From assembly GCA_038277395.1 (NCBI GenBank), contig CM076193.1:74294252-74358251 (forward strand): 64,000 nucleotides of DNA, in the 5' to 3' direction. The translations under genes and the position numbers were made by a program. Source of the DNA: Dryocosmus kuriphilus. Taxonomy: Eukaryota; Arthropoda; Insecta; Hymenoptera; Cynipidae. Position 1 is the stretch's first letter. Each line of letters begins with the position of its first letter. The notes beneath the pieces are model-generated. The model was not told the DNA's origin, searched no databases, and saw only the letters and a list, made by a program, of their open reading frames with translations. This document shows positions 23,161-34,235 of this stretch, piece after piece.

Positions 23161-23861
23161 GTTGTTCTGCGGCCTGCTAATTTCCTACCTTACCTACTGG
23201 ACGATCTGCCGCGCGACTTTTAACCTTCTCTCTCTCCGCTATCTACTACCCCTCCCCCACCTGGCTTTCCTCCTTCGCACTATTTTCACTTTAAAGCACT
23301 AATTGATATTGAAAAGCAAAATCCTACTCACCATCCGTCTCCCACGTCCCGTTCATATTCACCTCCCCACTCTCTATCAGCATACACACCAATATAAAAC
23401 AGACTCCGAACCTAACCTCACACACTCAGCATACACTACTTATTCTCTTTTTTACTCTTTGTCCACCTGCCGCGAGCCTTCCACTTATTCACTCCCACTT
23501 TCCACTTCCCAACACTCCACTTCCCACCCTTCTTTCACCCCAAAAAACTCTTTTTCACCTCACAAAAGCCAAAAGGATAGCAGACCTTCCATACGCGTAC
23601 TGTCACTATCGGCGTTGGAAACGGAAGCCTCCCCGGGCCGGAGTCAATTTTTACTGACGCTCACTCACTACACCTCCAACACTCGACAGTCACTTTTCCT
23701 CTTCCTTTCCACAGTATAGCATTCCCGATATAATTCCCGTACATATTAAAAAAAAATTCAAAGCACAAAATAAAAGAAAATATATCTCTCGCATTTCACA
23801 AACATAGATTTATAATCCAATTTCAATCACAAACTTTTTGGAAACGAAACCACAATAATAC

Positions 23862-24740
23862 GAGGCACGTCCAGAAAGTAAGACTGTTGCCCTCTCGTGC
23901 TGTGAGAATTTTTTTTCCAAGATTGGCAACACTGAGTGGTAGTGTGGGTTCTTATTAACACAATGAGCACCTGCGGCCCTCGTTCGTACAAAAACTCGCC
24001 TTGTAGTGTCCGTTTGTGTAAAATATGTCGATAAGAAATCCCGCCAAGGGCGAGGTGCGCGCTGTCATCAGGCTCTCCTTCTCGCGGAAGGAAAAACACC
24101 GACTGAAATTCTTTCACGGATCAAAACTGTTTATGGTGAAGGTTTTGAACCGAACGAACGTGTCTTCGTGAGTTTAAGGAAGGAAAAAAGAATGTTCACG
24201 ATGATCAGAGATTCAATTTGTGCTGCTTTATCAGTTGTTTTGGGACCCACCTTGCGCACAATTTTTGGAATCCCAGCATTTCTGAATTGTTTCGTTTAAG
24301 ACAGGATCTGGAGAGTTGTGGAAACATCCCAGAAATTTCATCCATTGTTAATCGGCGGTCTTTCGAACAGTTTCTTCGATTTTTTGCACCAGCTCATCGG
24401 TCAAAATTGAATGTCTTCTGCTCCTCTGATCGTGATAAACATTCGTTCTTCCTTCCTTAAACTCACGACACCACTTAAACACGTTCGTTCGGTTTACAAA
24501 ACCTTCAACATAAACACTTTCGATCCGTGAAAAAATTTCAGTCTGTGTTTTTCCTTCCGCGAGAAGAAACCTGATGACAACGCGCACCTCGCACTTGGCG
24601 GGATTCTTTATCGACATATTTTACACAAACGGAAACTAAAAGGCGAGTTTTCGTACTAAAGAGGGCCGCAGATGCTCGTTGTGTTAAGGAGAACCCACAT
24701 TACCACTCAGTGTTGCCAACCTTGGAAAACAAATTTCTCA
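23862..24740. mobile_element. Head-to-head duplicated mariner-type 5' end
   Basis: The arm 23862-24205 and the arm 24388-24740 are reverse complements. Each contains a transposase start (MSIKNPAK...) and the first helix-turn-helix (LLAEGKT.TEI..RI; NRTNVFKWCREFKEGR in the right arm). The left arm begins with a terminus CGAGGCACGTCCAGAAAGTA; the right arm lacks it. The ~180-bp centre continues the right-hand transposase on the minus strand (RRLTMDEISGMFPQLSRS, LCARWVPKQL). There is no catalytic domain. This looks like an inverted duplication of a mariner 5' end inside the hAT remnant. Confidence 0.75.
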
Positions 24741-24769
24741 TTTCTTTTTTTTTTCGTTGCTCGTTAAGT

Positions 24770-25990
24770 GCTTCATTGTGCCTGCTGTAATTTTGAAATG
24801 CGTGCATCATGGACTGATTAATTACATTTAAAACTCCACCACGTTCCAACAGAGCGTCGTGAACATGTCGTTGGGCAATTAAAGATGCTTCTTTCTGATT
24901 TACAACGAGACATGCTTTATTGACAGAAAAGCCTCTTTCAACAGTAGCGTTGCCATGTTATAATATAAGGATCATCTTCACAAAATTTTTTAATTCATCT
25001 GTTGCGCTGAATAATTTCATCCATAAATGACCAAGACGTATATATATCCAAAAGTTGGGGATCATCTTTTATCAGGTCTTAATTCAGCAGACAGAAGTTT
25101 CAAAACATTGAAATTCACATTGGGGCCACCCATTAAAATTTACAAAATACTTTTCATATCAACATCACAAAGAATTTTGTTCAAACCGTTGAAAATATCG
25201 TTAGCTTTAGCACTCTCCAGAAATACTGAAGTTAAATATCGAGTTATAACTTCGTTTTCTTGTGAATCCCAATACCTTACTGTTACATCCATTTGCTTCA
25301 GCTGAGCGTATTTATTTAATGATTCGTCGTAGTCAATCACAAAATAATGTCAGTTTTTCAATTTCTGATCAAGTTTAGAACGGAAATAAGGTCCTAAGCC
25401 GTTTTATGCTATACGATGTTTTATCTTTCTTCAGTTTCATATTATTCGCACTTGGGACTTTCGGGGAAAATTTTTTTCATTAAAATGCAGTCGCTCTCGG
25501 CATTTCGAAAGGAACGATGTGTTATAAAATTTTGTAAACACTAGCTTATTTTTGCTATGGACACTGAATTCTTCATTACAAAGAAATCAAGTGCTGTTTT
25601 TTTGTTGATCACTCGGCAGCTGAGAAACTGTGTCTTGCGTTGATGCAGTTTGAGTTTTCTCACTTCCACTTAAAGATTGATTTTTGACGGTCGGCTGCTC
25701 TGCTAATTTAGAAGTTGAAGGATAGGAATCTTTGGGATGCAAGGATTTAGGACTAGAAATCCACTGATTTATCAGGGGCACAGTTTGTGCATGTGCTTTG
25801 GCTGTCTCTTTATGCATGTCGCCTTTCTGGTCACTTTTAAGAGCTGTTATATCCATGCTGGCAACAGAAAGAAAGCTGCGGCTGCATTATTTGCATCTTG
25901 CAGCATATTCGTCCTTAGTGAGGGGCTTAATCCAGGGAAATTGATTTTCCCAAACACTTTTATTTTTTGTTTTACCGCGCACTGTACGCT
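24770..25990 (-). pseudogene. hAT-type transposase remnant (BED finger to dimerisation region)
   Basis: N-terminal part (25990-25587): VWENQFPWIKPLTKDEYAA, then a decayed BED-type finger (RCK stop CSRSF), then a Ser/Thr/Gln-rich linker. Middle (25340-25100): YAQLKQMDVTVRYWDSQENE, VITRYLTSVFLESAKANDIF and LMGGPNVNFNVLKLLS. C-terminal (24965-24770): GNATVERGFSVNKACLV, matching the ER.FS core of the hAT dimerisation region. Several stops and shifts, and part of the catalytic region is missing. It is probably the native gene of the element framed by the CAGGG-type ends at 19023 and 26824. Confidence 0.75.
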
Positions 25991-26487
25991 GACTCACCTT
26001 AAACAACAGAAGACACAACTTGACTGCAATATAATAAAATGGTTGAATACTTTTTCCCGATATTTTTACATTTGTTTTCAGATAATTGAAATCAGTAAAT
26101 TAAGAAGTCAATTAAGAAAATGAAATAGAATAGTAACAATCGCAATAATCATATTACACATTTTTAAATTATGCAGTGAAACGACAGAAATTTTCAAGTG
26201 TCAAATTAAATTTATAGAAACATAACCCAGCTTGCACTATTTTCTATTTTTTTTAAACCAAAAAATAAGTCACATTTGTAAATATTGTTAATCAATACGA
26301 AAATTCGCAAATATTCCAAATTAAGAAGAACAGAAAATCGCAATATATGCAATCAATCATACATTTTAGGAATGTTCGATTCTAAATCGATTCTGTGACA
26401 AACGATATTTTATAGTCGAAAGAGATCAACTGAATAAATCAATATCGAGAATAGATCGATCAATATCGATGACACGTAAAACGGATA

Positions 26488-26641
26488 GAGTAATTCAAGT
26501 TCACGTCATTTAGTCAGAAAGATTAGGCTTGGTAATAAACTACGAATTCTTGTCTTTGTCTTCATACACGTGTAAGAAAAAGGTAGAGATACTACCAAGC
26601 CTAACCTTCCTGACAAAATGACGTCAACTTGGATTGCTCTA
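26488..26641. repeat. Foldback, ~48-bp arms
   Basis: The left arm AGAGTAATTCAAGTTCACGT (26488 on) to GATTAGGCTTGGTA is matched in reverse complement by TACCAAGCCTAACC through GGATTGCTCT (to 26641). The loop is about 55 bp. Confidence 0.75.
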
Positions 26642-26879
26642 TATATCTCAATTTTCCGCATTCAGCTTTCAAATTCAAATTCTAAAAATAACCTCTTTGC
26701 TTAAAAAAAATTGTCTAATGATGTTTGATAAATTCCCGTACATTAAAAAAAGTCCCGTACATTCCCTGTACAATTCCCGTACACGCAAAATCCCCGCTTT
26801 TCATGCATTTCACATAAAATAGACATCCTGTTATTGTTTTAATTTTAACCAAAGTCAGAACAGTAATATATTAGTATAC

Positions 26880-28010
26880 TGCGTGACAAGTTTGAACTGA
26901 CGGCTCCTTTTAAGAAAGCCGGCAGTTCACAAGAGTCACGCACGATACTTTTCGAAACAAAATCATAAAGTCTTCATCGGAAAATGCAAAATCGCGTTTT
27001 GAGTTGTTGAAGCCCGTCCCTCCACTGAATTTTTGGTCCAAAGAGCGTAAATGACATAACGAAGTATTATGGCAATAGGAGCATGCTATGCTTCTCGTTA
27101 AAAGCATTCACTCACCAATCCGCCATGAATTTCTCTTTCTATCCTGAGCTTTTTTCAATTCATCGGAAGACGGACATAATTTGAACTCATATTGCTTTAC
27201 GAATTTTTGTATTAATATTCATTGATCAGAGCTTTTTATCAGGACTTTTTATGAGGAGTGTAAATACATAAGTCGTAAAAGTTCCCTTCTACCTTGATGC
27301 ATACGATATTTTTATATATTTCTAGTTCTGTCGATATAAAGTTTTCAGTACAGGAAGCATGCTTGCGGAAAAGAAATAAAGGACAATTTCAAAGAAAATA
27401 AAGAATTCAAACAATTGTAGGTGAATTCCAAGAACTTCATAGAATTAAACAGAATTCTAAATACTTTAAGTATAATTCCGAAGAATTCAGGGTGAATTCC
27501 GAAGAGTTGATTGTGGATTCCAAACAATTGCAAATAACTGACGGAGAATTCTGAAGAGTTCATTGAAAATTTCAAAGAATTCATTGTGAAGTCTAAATAA
27601 TTAAAAATAATTCAAGGTGAATTTCGAAAATTTAAATGAGAATTCTGACTAATTAATAGTGAATTCGATAGAATTCGTAGTGAATTCCAAAGAATTCTTA
27701 AAAAGAAAAAGAGTGCAAGAATAGTACATTGTGTAACAAGTGCGGGAAGTTGAACATTCCATGAGTGTGAACTTTGTAACACGAGTGGAACATCTTCTTG
27801 CCCGTGTCACACACGATATTTTTTTTTCAAAAAGTGCATGAAAATTGTAAGTCTTCACGCGGAGAGTGAGGTTAAACTTTTTTCAACAAGATCATGAAAA
27901 GCACGTTGCCGAGGTCGGCATCGTATTACATTGAACTGGAAAAAAAAAAACAAATAAAAATGAGATTATTGTTCCTCATCACCAGGTTATAAACATATTA
28001 TACACGGAGG
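26880..28010. repeat. Interval with a degenerate GAATTC-rich array (27400-27700)
   Basis: From about 27400 to 27700 the motif GAATTC and variants recur every 15-30 bp (for example GTGAATTCCGAAGA, GAGAATTCTGAAGAG). A similar array lies at 45180-45390. No gene is seen in the rest. Confidence 0.5.
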
Positions 28011-28011
28011 T

Positions 28012-28148
28012 ATATTTTTCCAACGATTTTGGAGGCCACAGTTTTTCAGCAACTGCTTCAGCTGCTTCATATTCAGCTCCATATTTAAGTTGACTTGACA
28101 ATAAACGATACTGGTCGGATGCTTGCCTGCTTTTTATGAGCATCACGA
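28012..28148 (-). pseudogene. Short protein-like segment, unidentified
   Basis: A 45-50-codon minus-strand frame ending at TGA near 28007 reads YGAEYEAAEAVAEKLWPPKS followed by LEKYTSVYNMF. The AAE..LPKKS..Y...Y..F pattern is reminiscent of the N-terminal core-binding part of insect tyrosine-recombinase (Crypton-like) proteins. Too short to be sure; nothing else of such a gene was found nearby. Confidence 0.25.
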
Positions 28149-28817
28149 AAACATATGCGGTCAGGTAAGTTGTCCGGCTAAACCGCGTGATAGCGCCACA
28201 TGCCGTGCAAATATTAATTCTTGAACTAACTCAAGGCTAGCGCTCGTAAATTATGCCAATGCGAGAATGCCACATTCTCGCACGCTACTCTCACATTAGA
28301 GGAATGTGGAACTTCGCGTACGCTTTACGGGCACGGAATGCGGCCATTTTCATGCATGTGCTGCAAAAACCTTTTTCCTCTGAGGTCACCATGCTTGAAA
28401 AGTACAAGGCTTGCTTTACAGGCATGAAAAACGGACGAAATCATGCATGTGTTATAAAGAATAAATAATTATCCCTTAGTATCAACTTTTCATCATTTGT
28501 GACGAACAATCCAAACAACATTTTGCCAAAATTTCAATCAGATGGATAGATCGCAATAGAAGCCAAGTAATGTATTTTTTGTCCAACCTTTCCACAAAGT
28601 ATACCCTTTTATGCAAGTGAAGTATGCGCAAAGTAGTTTGAACATATTTTTGACAATATATTGTTTAAATTATAAACAATTTTGACGATTTTTAGCACCG
28701 TTTCGGTTACGGGTATTTAATGATTCTTTCCTGATTTTCTTAAAACTACCGTAAACTATATTTTTTACTGGTAAGTACAAAACCATAAACCGTCGTACTG
28801 TATGGTTTTCAAAATAT

Positions 28818-28841
28818 GGGGGGGGGGGGGGGGGGGGGGGG
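28818..28841. repeat. 24-G homopolymer
   Basis: Uninterrupted G run in AT-rich DNA. Confidence 0.9.
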
Positions 28842-29502
28842 TGAATATTCTCATGTGCAGACCATTTTCCAGTAACCTTTGATTTAACTAAAACCAAAGA
28901 AATTTTTACTTTGAAAGCAACTATTTTAAATAAAGATTTATCATGCTTTACAACCGTGGTAATCATTTTTCCAAACTACATCTCCAGATTTTGACGAAAT
29001 TCATATTAAGACAACATAGACTTTCTAGTTAGTATATACAAGCCTGAATGGACAAAATGCACCAACGTGAAAAAGTTAAACTTTCATGACGAGGCTATGT
29101 TTTTAATATGAGGCATAGCGAGAGGAAAAAAAACGCCTATAAACGAGATCGAAAAAGTTGGTGCACACTATTTTTTTTTAGAACCAAGTATAAGCTTGAC
29201 GTTTTTATTATGCCTCTGGAGTGAGGGTAATAAAATACCGCTTTTCGATCAGAGTCACGTGAATGGTATTTTATGCCCACTCAACAGGCATCAAACGCGT
29301 CAAAAATCATGCATGTGATACAAAAAATTCGAAGAATTTCAAAAAATCTTAATTCAGAACCGAAGAGATCTGGGTACATTTCAAAACCTAACTTTTGGAG
29401 TAGAGTTTAGTCAAAGTTCCAACTCTACCATTTCAGTTAATATTTCAGATAATTCTAAAATAAATGTCTTGAAATGTCTCACTACTTAAATGTAAGCGTT
29501 TC

Positions 29503-30026
29503 CCTACTAAAAAAAAGTCAGGAAAAATCACAAATCGACACATTTTCTGGCGATGCCTGACTATTCTGATGATTCCTGACGAATCTGACTATTTCTGAGG
29601 ATATGTTAATTTACTATCTGATCAGGTATCGCATCGATCTTACTCATGTACGCCAGCTGCAAGGGATTCAAATTTATAAATATTTTTTCAATTTTTTTAT
29701 TTAGAGATTTAAAAGATAAAAATTTAGAATCCATGGGCTTTCATGATTCCAAATATCTAAAAATGTGCTTAAAAAGTTAAAAATTGGATTAAATATAATG
29801 TAACTCATAAACAGAAACAGATACGTTAAAACGGACATTTTCAGATTCACCTTCATCATCATATAGTGCTTGAATATTATTAATGAAATATAGGTGAAAA
29901 GTGAACATTTTCTCACGAGGTCTGGCTTTTCGTGTTATTTTCCGTCGAGAAACGTAAGAATTATTGTCAACAATCGTCAGAAATACTGAGCTTTTTTGAT
30001 GATTTCTGGCTTTTTTTAAAAGTAGG
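29503..30026. repeat. MITE with CCCTACT-type ends
   Basis: It begins CCCTACTAAAAAAAAGTCAG and ends with the near reverse complement GGCTTTTTTTAAAAGTAGGG. It is about 524 bp with no transposase. The motif TCTGATGATTCCTGAC recurs internally. A right end of the same family is present at 16985-17017 (CTGACTTTTTCTTCAGTAGGG). Confidence 0.65.
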
Positions 30027-30029
30027 GTT

Positions 30030-30803
30030 CAAATTTAATAATATCTAACTTATTAATTGGCTAATTGCAAATGTAAATCCTTGAAACGTAAAACCTGCGT
30101 GCGAAGTTCGATTTCGGGTGCCTGCGTAGCTTACGCGAGGTATGTTTTCCCACAAGCCTTAAGGCCATGTATCAGACGCGACATAAGCGAATTATTCTTC
30201 AACATGATGCTAGATACATAAGTGTCAGACGGTAAAATTTTAAAGCGACGTTTAAAACCTCTTGCAAGGCTGTGAGGTCCAGATAAAATTTAGCTTTGAC
30301 TACACAAAATTTCAGTCGCCTACTCTCTGATAGTCTAGGAAGTTTCTTACAATGCGACAAGTGTTTAACAAAACCCTTTTTTGAGCTACTGCCAGTAACC
30401 TACTGGCTCCTAGATTTTCAGATGTTCAGTGCATCTTGCGCGCACATAGCATGTAGCTGAAATCACAATAAAATGAATGGATGCATATTTCAAATTCCTT
30501 CATATTGTCTTTATTCCATGCCTTAGTATGCTATACTCATGGATCTTGGTTGGACAATGTACAGGTTGCCTACAAGTTTCATTTAACTGGTCAAGCAATG
30601 TCGATGATACAGACTAATTTACCTCCATTTTGCTCACGCATCATGATATCGGGTCGATTGGCTCGGATATAACAATCCGCCAGGATAGCGACATTCCAGT
30701 ATAAAATGCATTCTTCTTTTCCTAAATCGGCCTTTGGATTGTATCTATAAAAAGGCACCCATTTGGTTAAAGGTTTTAGGTTTAGGGGCAAGTTGCTGAT
30801 GTA

Positions 30804-30836
<33 letters not shown>

Positions 30837-31120
30837 TGAACACTTATTTCGAAATTTATAGCCGCTCAAGCGATTTTTGGGTACCCATTGACCTAATACT
30901 ATTCCAAACAAAATTTGGGAAAAATGTTGATATTTAGGGGTACCCCCAGCCTTTTCTTTCACGTCGCCAGTGTAGAGCGTCCCTCAGTGCCTTTTTCGAC
31001 CATTGCGTACATCGGAACTATCGGTGAGGAATAAAGTAACTGCAAACAACATGCTTGTTGTCTCTGTACTACTCTACTGGAAACCGCAGAATTGAGAAAT
31101 GCTATGTATCATTTTAATGC
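30030..31120. other. Non-coding interval with a 30-A run
   Basis: No convincing gene. A run of 30 A lies at 30805-30834. The minus-strand frame across it (30591-30962) is probably chance. Confidence 0.4.
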
Positions 31121-31327
31121 GGCCAAAATGCGAACTACGTCAAGGAGGTCGAATTTTGAAAATAAATCTTAATACGTGCGTAAAAGTGATTTCATGAAAG
31201 TTTTGTGGGAATCAGTGAATAATAAAAATAATTCTTTATCGAAAACAAAGTGTTTCAAGTGAAATTTTCGTCTTATACAGTGAAAAAACACGTTTTTTCT
31301 TAAAAATGTTCTTCTAAAAAAAAAAAA

Positions 31328-31614
31328 AATTATTTTACTATGTCATGTACGTTTCAACCTATTAAGAACTTAAACAGAATTACTTTGAAATATACATGAT
31401 CTCAAAGTAAATTTTTATTTATTTTTACATAAAATATTCACTATGTAAAAAATTATTATCTAAAAGTTAAGTTAGAATTCATATTTAACTTCTGATCGTA
31501 TATTATTCATATTTTTTTGCATAATCTGGATGAAATTTTTCGCTATATGCATTAATTAAAATTCTTTTAGGTCTATAATGCGTTGAAACTTACATGAAAT
31601 AGTAAAATAATTGT
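31328..31614. repeat. Small MITE, ~32-bp terminal inverted repeats
   Basis: The left end AATTATTTTACTATGTCATG... and the right end ...TTACATGAAATAGTAAAATAATT are reverse complements. The interior is about 225 bp and AT-rich. Confidence 0.7.
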
Positions 31615-31639
31615 TTTTTTTTTTTTTTTTTTGTTAGTC

Positions 31640-34173
31640 TTTGACCAGGCCACCGGGCGCGTTCTCGGGTTGCGGATGGTGGGACCCTGTATCGAGGGTT
31701 TCTACTGAATACGGTTACATAACTAAATAAGCAGTCGCAGAAAAAAAAACCCCCAAGCCAAGGCGTTCACTACCGTGCTGATGGATGAATGGTATCAGGG
31801 TAAAGTATCTTAACGGTGTCTCTGGGATACCGTACAACCTTCCAGAGTAAAATTGCACGACCGCTTATTTCTCTAGCTAATTGTGGGAACAAAATCAATT
31901 CTTTTAAAAATATTTTTTAAAACTCGGGGGGTATCGGAACAACCCCCCCTAACAAAGACATCTTCCCCTGAGAAGATGAAAATTTCCAAAGGAGTCAATG
32001 AGTATATTTCGGAACCTATAAGTGGGAAACCGATTTGCAGTAATCCTACAGGAGAGGCTGGAGGTAGGGTCTTTAGTGAACCTACGAACCAAGCTGACGC
32101 TGGGGGGACAAACCAACCGTTAAATCCGCGAAGAATCAAACTACTGGGAGCCGCTAAGAAGAGGCTGAAACGCCAATTGGAAAAGCAACTGGACGCAACG
32201 ACGCAACGGCCCCGCAAGGGGGATGTATAAAGAGACCCCATTCTAATAGCGGTACACTGAAGGACGACAGGGAGCAAAAGAAGGTGCGGCTTAGAGATCC
32301 AGCGGACTCGTACAGCCTATTCTTTCAAAGCTACCTGAAGATGGTCATCGTTCCCGAGGAGTTCCCTGAGACTAAACTCGATGGCGACCAGGCTAAAGCG
32401 ATTGAGGCAGCGTTGGAGAGAAAAAATCGATGGGGTGCAACCAGGACAGGTCATCCGTAGATTTTAAGACTGCCGATTAAATAAAGATGCATTTATCGTC
32501 ATTTGCTCTGATGAGATTTCCAAGACATGACTCACTGAAGCTGTTGGCAATCTACATCGATAACAAGGACCTCCCAAAGCCAGTGAAGCCGTTGCCGTGA
32601 ATTCCCGGCGTTTTCGTCGAACCAGCTGCAGCTTTTAATGGGATAGCGGTCCAAAATCCTACAATAAGAACGGCAGAATGGTCCATTATCGATGTCAAGG
32701 CGAGTAACAAAGTCACCCAACTTGTCCTGAGTGCGAAACCGGGGATAGTCGAGACTCTCAGGAAGACCGACTGCAGACCGCATTATGGGCTGAGGAATAT
32801 CAATATATCAATATCACGATCCTCACAAAAACCAAAGATAAACCGGAATACAAAGGCCAGGAAGTGTCTTTTGAGGTGCAGGAGGCTGGCAATTACCATG
32901 GACACCAAATGTTCTCCTTCCAATCGGGATTTTGTCTAGGTTCACTTACATCACAATAAAGGGTCGTCGGTGAACAATGCAATATAAGAGGATGGTCGCT
33001 GCTCATTGGATGTGATGCCAACGCACATCATTCGGCTTGGGGCAGTAAGGGCATCAACGGGGGTGAGTTTTTACTAGACTATCTATTAACTACCGTTTTA
33101 AAATTACTGAATCAGGATAACACCTTCATCACGGTTAGGTGTGAGGAGGTAACTGATTTAACCTTGTGTCCGTTAAACATTTGCGAAAAGATCAAGGGTG
33201 GCATGCGTCGCCTGAAGCGTCCCTATCGGATCATAAAAAAAATATGCTTCTCCTTGACAGCTGATAAACCAGATGCTCAGGGGTACATAAACTCTTAAAC
33301 AACTGATTGGGAAACTTATAGGGAGGCTGAAAACTCAAAATAGGGAATTGTATAGGGCGACCTTAACAATATATAACAATGAGATACAGAATGTCAAGAG
33401 GAACTCGTGGAGGGGGTATTGTCAGGAAATCGAAAATATACCTTACATTGCCTGACTCCAGAGAATCTTAAGGGGCAACTCATCATGTCAACTGAGGGCA
33501 ATAATGTTGCCATCAGGCGAAATGGCTGAGACGAATAACGAAATCCTGAAACACCTTATACAGGTACGCTTCTCGGGTTCGGACTTGGATTATACGACTG
33601 AGGGGGCTGCCTATGAGCCACACCCCTCAGAAGGACCAACTCTGCCAGCCAGAACGGAATATTGGAAAGTAGATAGTCGCATAGTCACTCAGTCTAAATT
33701 AAGATCGGCAATAAAGCAATTCAAACCATTTAAGACCGCACGAGATGACGGAATATTCCATGCGTTGATACAGAAAGGAATATAATCCTTGTTGGGCCCG
33801 TCGTGTTGCATATTTAGAGCATGCTTAGCAACAGGCTATACGTCCCTGGTATAGAGGAAAGTTGAGGCATTCTTCATCCCTCAACCTGACCGGGATACCT
33901 ACTATGATACCTACTATATATACTTTAGACCAATCAGCTTAACGTCGTTTATGCTGAAAACATTTTAAAAATTAGTGGACGTTCATATGAAAGAGCAAAT
34001 TCTACCGGAAAGACCTCTACATAATAATCAATTTGCCTCCCAAAAAGGCAGGTCTACAATATATACTCTTCACACATTCACTTACCGCACTCAAACACGC
34101 TGCGGAAAGGTGAAGCGGCTATTGCATCATTCCTAGACATAGAGGGGGCTTTTAGTAATACCTTAATAGAATA

Positions 34174-34235
<62 letters not shown>

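Larger units (their letters stand above)
19273..23629 (-). mobile_element. LINE (non-LTR retrotransposon) with ORF1, endonuclease and RT, flanked by a 17-bp target duplication
   Basis: A minus-strand element of about 4.36 kb. Both sides carry TCCCCGGGCCGGAGTCA (19256-19272 and 23630-23646). The 3' tail is a short AAAT-type repeat. ORF1 is at 23160-22560, ORF2 endonuclease at 22264-21572, and reverse transcriptase and C-terminal zinc motif at about 21431-19600. The endonuclease is of the APE type, which places it in the jockey/I/R1 superclade; I cannot name the family. The 25-C run at 22285-22309 falls at the ORF1/ORF2 junction. Several frameshifts and stops make it inactive. Confidence 0.85.
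19023..26824 (-). mobile_element. Probable hAT element interrupted by later insertions
   Basis: The left end CAGGGTGTCT (19023) is matched by AGACATCCTG ending near 26824, and both ends are flanked by TTATT. CAGGG-type ends fit hAT elements. Between them, on the minus strand, lies a broken hAT-type transposase (25990-24770). A LINE (19273-23629) and a head-to-head mariner (23862-24740) sit inside. A hAT should give an 8-bp duplication; only five matching bases are seen, so the outer boundary pairing is tentative. Confidence 0.4.

Noticed and set aside
30591..30962. 123-codon minus-strand frame with a poly-Phe tract
   Set aside because: The tract comes from a 30-A run; no motif on either side.
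31873..32277. 134-codon minus-strand frame
   Set aside because: Antisense of the LINE ORF1 remnant read on the plus strand.
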